Source of the DNA: an uncultured Collinsella sp.
GTDB lineage: Bacteria > Actinomycetota > Coriobacteriia > Coriobacteriales > Coriobacteriaceae
Direction of reading: 5' to 3'
NCBI GenBank assembly: GCA_902489955.1
Contig: CABUBY010000062.1
Location: 1-10,440, forward strand
Length of the DNA stretch: 10,440 nucleotides
The notes below the pieces were generated by a model. It had not been told where the DNA came from. It did not search any database and saw only the letters and a program-made list of their open reading frames with translations. Positions 5,709 to 10,440 of this stretch are shown here, in pieces; within the stretch, counting starts at the first letter, position 1; each line of letters starts with the position of its first letter. The position numbers were made by a program, and so were the translations under genes.

Positions 5709-6412
5709 TGCAAAAACGCATCACCATCTTTGATACCGTCCGCGGGTTTACGATGATTTCAATGGCAGGTTTTCACGCTTGCTACGATCTCGCCTACCTG
5801 TACGGTTGGGATATGCCCTGGTTTACACAGACCGTCTTTCAAGACATCTGGCGTGCCAGCATCAGCTGGGTATTCTTGTTTATCGCCGGTTGGATGTGCA
5901 CGCTCTCGCGCAATAACGTTAAGCGCGCCCTCAAATACGCGGCCGCAGCTTTGGTCGTATGGATTGCAACTACACTAGTATCAGTCGACGATTCGGTAAA
6001 CTTTGGCATCATTTATTGCATGGCGGCGTGCACCGCGGTGGTTGCACTCACCCGTCCGTTACTCCAAAAATTACCGGGCACGTGGGGCATCGCAGTATGC
6101 CTTGTTCTTTTTACCCTAACCTGGGGCATTCCAAAGGCGGTCTACCCACTCCCCTACCTGGCATGGCTTGGATTCCCGGGCCCGGATTTTGTTTCGGGAG
6201 ACTACTATCCGCTCATTCCATTTGTCTTTATGTACCTTACCGGCTTCTTTACTGCCCAGGCAGCACAAGCATCAAGCCACGAAGCGCCGGCATGGGCATA
6301 CGCCAATCCCATCCCGGCGCTCGCAGTCCTCGGTCGGCATGCCTTACCGTTCTACCTACTCCATCAGCCTGTCATTCTAGGCGTGCTAGAGCTCGTTTAC
6401 TCCGTACGATAG
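5708..6412 (+). CDS. HGSNAT/DUF1624-type multi-pass membrane protein
   Basis: This 234-aa integral membrane protein has about six or seven hydrophobic helices. It starts with ITIFDTVRGFTMISMAGFHA, typical of DUF1624 / heparan-alpha-glucosaminide N-acetyltransferase catalytic-domain proteins, a family related to membrane acyltransferases that move acyl groups across the membrane. Further family-like stretches are DYYPLIPFVFMYLTGFF (about 173-189) and the C-terminal GRHALPFYLLHQPVILG. Helices are visible near residues 13-31, 48-66, 73-91, 98-116, 127-142, 176-190 and 213-230. Substrate is unknown; acylation of an envelope sugar is possible but not shown. Its ATG overlaps the lexA stop (TAATG), so it is probably translationally coupled and SOS-responsive through lexA transcription. 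Its 3' end overlaps the 3' end of convergent hflX by 16 bp. Family call is good; function is open. Confidence 0.8.
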   Translation: MQKRITIFDTVRGFTMISMAGFHACYDLAYLYGWDMPWFTQTVFQDIWRASISWVFLFIAGWMCTLSRNNVKRALKYAAAALVVWIATTLVSVDDSVNFGIIYCMAACTAVVALTRPLLQKLPGTWGIAVCLVLFTLTWGIPKAVYPLPYLAWLGFPGPDFVSGDYYPLIPFVFMYLTGFFTAQAAQASSHEAPAWAYANPIPALAVLGRHALPFYLLHQPVILGVLELVYSVR

Positions 6413-7686
6413 CGCTCAAGACGCGGCGCGATTCGGGCCGGCATCTTTGCCACAATGCGAACGCCGTCCTCTAGATATTCCTCATGCAGAAGGGTTCCCT
6501 GCTCATGCACCAGCGTAATGAGGGCGCCCTCGCGATACGGGATATCAGCGGAGAGCAACACATCGGTGGCAGCCGCCTCACGAGCAATTCGGTCGACGAG
6601 ATCGTCGAGCCCCTCGCCTGTCTGGGCCGAGAACAACACGGCCTCGGGATAGCGACGACGGAAACTCAATCGATCGACGCTATCGAGTAGGTCGATTTTA
6701 TTGAACACCGTAAGCGTCAAACGCTCGCCGGCACCGATCTCGTCAAGAACGCGATCGACTGCCTCGAGCTGGCGCTCGTAGTCCTCGTCGGAGGCATCCA
6801 CAACTTTAAGTATCAGGTCGGCACCAAGGACCTCAGACAGCGTGGACTTAAAGGCATCAACGAGACCATGCGGTAGCTTTTGAATAAAGCCAACGGTATC
6901 GGTAATGGTCATACCACGACCACCGGGTAAGCGATACGAGCGCGTCGTCGGATCGAGCGTGGCAAACAATTTGTCCTGTGAAAACACCGTAGACCCAGTC
7001 AGGCGATTGAGCAACGTCGACTTACCGGCATTGGTATAACCGGCTAAGGCAACACGAAACGCCGGCGACTCGATACGACTCTTTGACTGGACATCGCGGC
7101 GCTGTTCAACCTGCTTAAGCTCGCGACGAAGCGCGGCAATCTTGTTGCGAATCAAACGTCGGTCAACCTCGAGCTGGCTTTCGCCCTGGCCAAAGCGCGA
7201 ACCAATGCCACCGCGTGTCTGCTCTTTAGCAAGATGGCTCCACATACCGCGCAAGCGAGGCAACAGATACTGCAATTGGGCTAGCTGCACCTGCAGACGG
7301 CCCTCACGGGTCTGAGCGTGCAGGCCAAAGATATCGAGAATCAACGCCGTGCGGTCGATAATCTTAACCGGTTCGCCCACGGCTTTCTCAAGATAAGACT
7401 GCTGCGAGGGCGTTAAATCGTCGTCGAAGATAACAACATCGACATCCATACGATGCACGAGCCCGCAAAGCTCCTCAACCTTACCGGAGCCGATAAACGA
7501 TTTTGGATATGGCTTAACCAGACGCTGCGACAAACGCGCCACGCACTGGGCGCCAGCCGTATGGGCCAGGCGCTCAAGCTCGTCAAGCGAACGATCGAGC
7601 GGCCAGGCGTTATCGCGCCACTCAACTCCGACAAGAACGGCACGTTCGGGCTCAGGCGCCGTGGGAACGAGGGGAAACCGAGCCAT
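6397..7686 (-). CDS. hflX: Ribosome-associated GTPase HflX
   Basis: This 429-aa GTPase of the Obg-HflX superfamily binds the 50S subunit; in other bacteria it splits or rescues stalled ribosomes under stress. The N-terminal HflX domain spans about residues 15-200, including PKSFIGSGKVEEL and a conserved GGIGSRFGQGESQLEVDRR (159-177) near the linker helices. The G domain shows G1 GYTNAGKS (216-223), switch TLDPTTR (243-249), G3 DTVGF (263-267), G4 NKID (329-332) and a G5-like SAQTGEG (353-359). A C-terminal domain follows to residue 429. Length is typical. Its start overlaps the miaA stop as TAATG, so it is the last gene of the spoVS-miaB-miaA-hflX operon. miaA-hflX neighbours are also known from Escherichia coli. 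The 3' end overlaps the convergent DUF1624-type gene, and I see no intrinsic terminator after it. Confidence 0.96.
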   Translation of the reverse strand: MARFPLVPTAPEPERAVLVGVEWRDNAWPLDRSLDELERLAHTAGAQCVARLSQRLVKPYPKSFIGSGKVEELCGLVHRMDVDVVIFDDDLTPSQQSYLEKAVGEPVKIIDRTALILDIFGLHAQTREGRLQVQLAQLQYLLPRLRGMWSHLAKEQTRGGIGSRFGQGESQLEVDRRLIRNKIAALRRELKQVEQRRDVQSKSRIESPAFRVALAGYTNAGKSTLLNRLTGSTVFSQDKLFATLDPTTRSYRLPGGRGMTITDTVGFIQKLPHGLVDAFKSTLSEVLGADLILKVVDASDEDYERQLEAVDRVLDEIGAGERLTLTVFNKIDLLDSVDRLSFRRRYPEAVLFSAQTGEGLDDLVDRIAREAAATDVLLSADIPYREGALITLVHEQGTLLHEEYLEDGVRIVAKMPARIAPRLERYRTE

Positions 7687-8597
7687 TAGGCCGCCTCGAT
7701 ACGGTGAAGGATGTCATCAACGACCTCATCGATCGTAAACTCGTCCATATCGAACCACACGATGCGGTCATCGCGTTTAAACCACGAAAGCTGACGCTTG
7801 GCATAGCGAGCCTCATCCATAGAAATCACGCCGTTAAAGGCATCGATAATCTCTTTATAGCCAATCGCCTGCATCGAAGTCAGGGCATCTCCCAGCCCCT
7901 TGTCCATAAGACCACGAACCTCATCAACAAGACCCTGCTCAAACATCAGATCGACGCGAAGGTTAATGCGCTCGTAAAGCGCCTCGCGATTACGCATCAA
8001 TCCAAACCACAGAGCGTGATAATGCTCGCGCGGAACACTAAACTGCAACTTTTGCTGCGCGTAGGACACGCCATCATCGTGCATTTCCAGCGCGCGAATC
8101 ACGCGACGAACATTATGGGGGTGGATGACCGCGGCGGACTCGGGGTCACGCTCGGCAAGCAGCGCGTGCAGCGCTTCCTCGCCAATGCGCTCGGCAAGCT
8201 CCTGATACCCCGCGCGGCGATCGTCCTCAAGTTCGCCCGAGGGAAAATCCATCTCATCCAGGGCCGCCTTGAGATACAAGCCCGTACCCCCGCAAAACAC
8301 CGGTAGGCGGCCCTCGCCCAGCAAGCGCTCAACATGTACACGAGCGTCTGCCTGATACAACGCTGCAGAATATGCAACGCCCGGTTCAACAATATCGACC
8401 AGGCGTAGAGGCGCCGCGCATTCCTCTGGTGCCATCTTGGCAGTGCCGATATCCATGCCTCGATAGATTTGCATCGCGTCACACGACAGCACTTCGGACG
8501 AAAGACGAGCCGCTAAACGATCTGCGACATCACTTTTACCAACCGCGGTCGGACCGACAATCGCAACGGCAGAAAGGCTTGCCCCGTGAGAAATCAT
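7686..8597 (-). CDS. miaA: tRNA dimethylallyltransferase
   Basis: This 303-aa enzyme transfers the dimethylallyl group from DMAPP to N6 of A37 in tRNAs that read codons starting with U, giving i6A. The P-loop GPTAVGKS is at residues 15-22. The catalytic aspartate is D40 in SCDAMQIYRGMDIGTAK (38-54). FCGGTGLYLKA (101-111) follows as the family motif. Helical insertion residues that clamp the tRNA lie in the central part (about 120-200). Length is normal. The ATG at 8597 overlaps the miaB stop as TAATG; an in-frame ATG at 8636 would overlap miaB by 40 nt and precede the family start by 13 odd residues, so it was rejected. MiaB, encoded just upstream, uses the MiaA product, so the pair forms a two-step ms2i6A pathway. 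Confidence 0.96.
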   Translation of the reverse strand: MISHGASLSAVAIVGPTAVGKSDVADRLAARLSSEVLSCDAMQIYRGMDIGTAKMAPEECAAPLRLVDIVEPGVAYSAALYQADARVHVERLLGEGRLPVFCGGTGLYLKAALDEMDFPSGELEDDRRAGYQELAERIGEEALHALLAERDPESAAVIHPHNVRRVIRALEMHDDGVSYAQQKLQFSVPREHYHALWFGLMRNREALYERINLRVDLMFEQGLVDEVRGLMDKGLGDALTSMQAIGYKEIIDAFNGVISMDEARYAKRQLSWFKRDDRIVWFDMDEFTIDEVVDDILHRIEAA

Positions 8598-9967
8598 TAG
8601 CGCGGCTCGCCCACAACGGATCCGGACAGATACCACGTCTTGGCAACATCGATGTCAACATCGACAATCTTGCCAATCAACTGATCGATGCTGTAGCCCT
8701 CGGGAATCGGTGCATGAACGGTCTGATTCTTAGGACTCTTGCCCAGCAGCACCGCGTCATTCTTTTTGCTCGTACCCTCAATAAGCGCCGGCACGACGGT
8801 GTGAAGCTCACCCTGGTTATACTCGTGCGCAGTGGTCTCGATAACCTTCACCAGACGGTTGAAGCGCTCAAGAATCACCTCATGCGGCGTGGGATCGTCA
8901 ATCTCGGCGGCCGGAGTACCGGCGCGCTTGGAGTAGATAAACGTATAGGCCTGAGCATAACGGACCGTCTCGGCGAGCGAGAGCGTCTGCTCAAAGTCTT
9001 CCTCGGTCTCGCCGGGGAAACCCACGATGATATCGGTCGAAAGCGCGATATCGGGCATGCGATTGCGGATGCGATCGACCAGGCCCAGATAATCCTCGCG
9101 CGTATAGCGACGATTCATCTCTTTAAGGATGCGAGTTGAGCCCGACTGAACTGCCAAGTGCAGCTGCGGCATGACGGCAGGCGTCTCAGCCATAGCGTCG
9201 ATAGTCTCGGGCAGCAGGTCTTTGGGGTGCGAGGAAGTAAAGAAGATACGCTCTACACCCGTATCGCCCACGGCACGCAGCAAATCGGCAAAACGAGGCT
9301 TGCCAAACAGATCGCGACCATATGAGTTAACGTTTTGGCCCAGCAGTGTGATCTCGCGCACGCCCTGGCGCACCAGACCGGTAACCTCGTCGACAATCTC
9401 CTCGAAGGGGCGGCTCTTTTCGCGACCGCGCACGTACGGCACGATGCAATAGGTGCAGAAATTATTGCAGCCCGTCATGATGGGCACCCAGGCGTGATAC
9501 TGGGTCTCGCGATGCCACGGCATGCTCATGGCATCCGTATCCTCATGCTCATTGGTGCGGATATGACGCTTACCATCAAGGAACGCCTCGGCAATGAGCT
9601 CGGCCACATGTGCGATGGAATGCGTGCCAAAGATGACATTGACGTTATCGACGTTGGTGAGCAGGCCCTCTCCATCACGCTGCGCGATGCAGCCGCCCAC
9701 GGCAACCACACGCTTGCCCGAAGGCGAAGGCGGCAGGCTTTTGCAGGAATTGCACTGACCGTACAGGCGAGTATCGGCGGCCTCACGCACACAGCATGTC
9801 ATGAAGACAACGATATCGGCATGCTCGGGATCGAGCGCCATGAGGCAACCATACGAATCGAGCAGACCGCTCACGCGCTCGGAATCGTGCTGATTCATCT
9901 GGCAGCCAAAGGTGCGGATAAAGTAGGTTTTACCGGCAAGAATATCGCGTACGGAACGCTGGTCCAT
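8597..9967 (-). CDS. miaB: tRNA-2-methylthio-N6-dimethylallyladenosine synthase
   Basis: This 456-aa radical-SAM enzyme adds a methylthio group at C2 of i6A37 in tRNA, using two [4Fe-4S] clusters. The N-terminal MTTase domain supplies C22 (FGCQMNQHDSE), C58 (MTCCVREAAD) and C93 (GGCIAQRDG) for the auxiliary cluster. The radical-SAM motif is C167-x3-C171-x2-C174 in TGCNNFCTYCIVPYVRGREK. A C-terminal TRAM domain covers roughly residues 380-450. Between the second and third cluster cysteines is an extra CNSC pair (C72, C75) in YGQCNSCKSL, which I do not associate with the family consensus. AGGA lies 9 nt before the ATG at 9967 and only 3 nt before the in-frame ATG at 9973, so 9967 is preferred; the difference is two residues. 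It follows spoVS by 45 nt and overlaps miaA as TAATG. Confidence 0.96.
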   Translation of the reverse strand: MDQRSVRDILAGKTYFIRTFGCQMNQHDSERVSGLLDSYGCLMALDPEHADIVVFMTCCVREAADTRLYGQCNSCKSLPPSPSGKRVVAVGGCIAQRDGEGLLTNVDNVNVIFGTHSIAHVAELIAEAFLDGKRHIRTNEHEDTDAMSMPWHRETQYHAWVPIMTGCNNFCTYCIVPYVRGREKSRPFEEIVDEVTGLVRQGVREITLLGQNVNSYGRDLFGKPRFADLLRAVGDTGVERIFFTSSHPKDLLPETIDAMAETPAVMPQLHLAVQSGSTRILKEMNRRYTREDYLGLVDRIRNRMPDIALSTDIIVGFPGETEEDFEQTLSLAETVRYAQAYTFIYSKRAGTPAAEIDDPTPHEVILERFNRLVKVIETTAHEYNQGELHTVVPALIEGTSKKNDAVLLGKSPKNQTVHAPIPEGYSIDQLIGKIVDVDIDVAKTWYLSGSVVGEPR

Positions 9968-10012
9968 GTGCATAAGTCCTAACGATGGGGAGCAAAACGA
10001 GGCAATCAGAAG

Positions 10013-10330
10013 CTATGCCACAGGCTTAACATCATCCATGACGACGTTATCCATAGCAGCTCGATTGATCTGGTGAACGTAGATAGAAAGGCGGATGGCC
10101 GTGCGCGACTCCCCGTTAATGAGGATGTCGGAGAACACGGGCGCGCAGGAAATATCAAACCCAGTTGGAATCAAAAAACCGCGCGCGATAGCCACGGCCT
10201 TTATGGCCTGGTTGACCGCACCGGCGCCGACACACTGAATGTTGACGGGCACACCATCCTTGACCATGCCGGCGATGGCGCCGGCAACGGACGCGGGCGA
10301 TGATTTGCTTGATACCTTCAGGCAATCCAT
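10013..10330 (-). CDS. spoVS: Stage V sporulation protein S-like protein
   Basis: This 105-aa protein belongs to the small SpoVS family, which resembles Alba nucleic-acid-binding proteins and in Bacillus affects septation and sporulation. The conserved stretch LKVSSKSSPASVAGAIAG (4-21) is followed by QCVGAGAVNQAIKAVAIARG (32-51) and SRTAIRLSIYV. Typical members are about 86 residues; this one carries roughly 20 extra C-terminal residues (HQINRAAMDNVVMDDVKPVA). The ATG at 10330 has AGGAG 7-8 nt upstream and matches the family start. An in-frame ATG at 10405 would add 25 basic residues and was rejected. spoVS ahead of miaB is a familiar order in Coriobacteriia and Firmicutes. The host is probably non-sporulating, so a role in division or RNA/DNA binding is likelier than sporulation. 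Confidence 0.93.
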   Translation of the reverse strand: MDCLKVSSKSSPASVAGAIAGMVKDGVPVNIQCVGAGAVNQAIKAVAIARGFLIPTGFDISCAPVFSDILINGESRTAIRLSIYVHQINRAAMDNVVMDDVKPVA

Positions 10331-10380
10331 GAAGAAACTCCTGCGTTTAAAAGTACGTTTTAACTGCAATAACTTTATCG

Positions 10381-10398
10381 TACCGAGTGGACTCGGTA
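10381..10398. repeat. Short dyad upstream of spoVS
   Basis: TACCGAG (10381-10387) pairs with CTCGGTA (10392-10398) around a 4-nt loop; the pairing can extend to 8 bp with a 2-nt centre. It lies between the stop of the partial gene and spoVS. No U-tract follows on the minus strand, so it could be a protein-binding dyad or a weak RNA hairpin. TTTACC and GATAAA flank it at 15-nt spacing on the minus strand, a poor promoter match. Confidence 0.4.
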
Positions 10399-10404
10399 AA
10401 GGCA

Positions 10405-10440
10405 CTATTCCTCTTTGGCAAGATCGAAGGTCACGGTGAT
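10405..10440 (-). CDS. 3' end of an upstream gene, cut by the window edge
   Basis: The minus strand enters the window in an open frame coding ITVTFDLAKEE and a TAG stop at 10407-10405. Only 11 residues are visible, so the family cannot be recognised. In related bacteria the gene before spoVS is often ymdB (metallophosphoesterase) or rny (RNase Y); either is a guess from neighbourhood. The 74-nt gap to spoVS holds a short dyad, leaving it open whether the genes share a transcript. Confidence 0.5.
   Translation of the reverse strand: MTVTFDLAKEE

Noticed and set aside
7704..8306. 200-codon plus-strand open frame opposite miaA
   Set aside because: MiaA on the other strand is complete with its motifs; this frame has low-complexity, improbable composition and no ribosome site.
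9335..9982. 215-codon open frame on the plus strand opposite miaB
   Set aside because: It lies fully antisense to a clear MiaB with all motifs, has no ribosome site and resembles no family. It is a by-product of GC-rich codon use.
1..10440. CRISPR array, tRNA/rRNA, insertion sequence or defence genes
   Set aside because: No regularly spaced direct repeats, cloverleaf-like sequences, transposase or nuclease motifs were seen on either strand.

Overview
The window reads as chromosomal DNA of a moderately GC-rich member of the Actinomycetota, most likely a gut Coriobacteriia close to Collinsella. This is an inference from gene content, not a database hit. The clues are the actinobacterial order lexA / divergent LysM gene / nrdR, a spoVS-miaB-miaA-hflX operon, a DUF1836 regulator and GAAC-N4-GTTC LexA operators. 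It is mostly housekeeping DNA. I see no tRNA, rRNA, CRISPR array, transposase or phage gene.

Layout from left to right. (1) Positions 25-636 (-) encode a DUF1836 MerR-like regulator with a 13-bp palindrome inside its probable promoter. (2) Positions 790-1728 (-) encode thioredoxin reductase, followed by a rho-independent terminator at 709-748. (3) Positions 1846-3147 (+) encode a UgtP/MGDG-synthase-like glycosyltransferase. (4) Positions 3148-3507 are non-coding and hold three hairpins. The outer two share a 37-40 nt core but have unrelated, perfectly paired arms. (5) The genes dut, nrdR and a LysM membrane protein lie at 3508-4900 (-) and read as one operon, with a 12-bp hairpin enclosing the nrdR start. 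(6) The divergent lexA promoter region carries three LexA boxes spaced exactly 28 bp apart. (7) lexA and an HGSNAT/DUF1624-type membrane protein (+) are joined by TAATG. (8) hflX, miaA, miaB and spoVS (-) read in the order spoVS-miaB-miaA-hflX, with TAATG junctions at miaB/miaA and miaA/hflX. (9) The last 36 bases hold the 3' end of another minus-strand gene.

How the genes may work together. The LysM gene divergent from lexA sits where Bacillus yneA and mycobacterial Rv2719c (chiZ) sit. It has a clear promoter with a LexA box between -35 and -10, so it is probably an SOS-induced cell-envelope or division-arrest protein. Read-through would carry SOS control into nrdR (ribonucleotide reductase repressor) and dut (dUTPase), linking DNA damage to nucleotide supply. 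MiaA and MiaB act in sequence on A37 of tRNAs that read UNN codons, and HflX is a ribosome-associated GTPase, so that operon has a translation theme.

The least explained material is the paired intergenic hairpin elements at 3158-3261 and 3418-3494. The nrdR start hairpin and the 28-bp LexA operator array come next.
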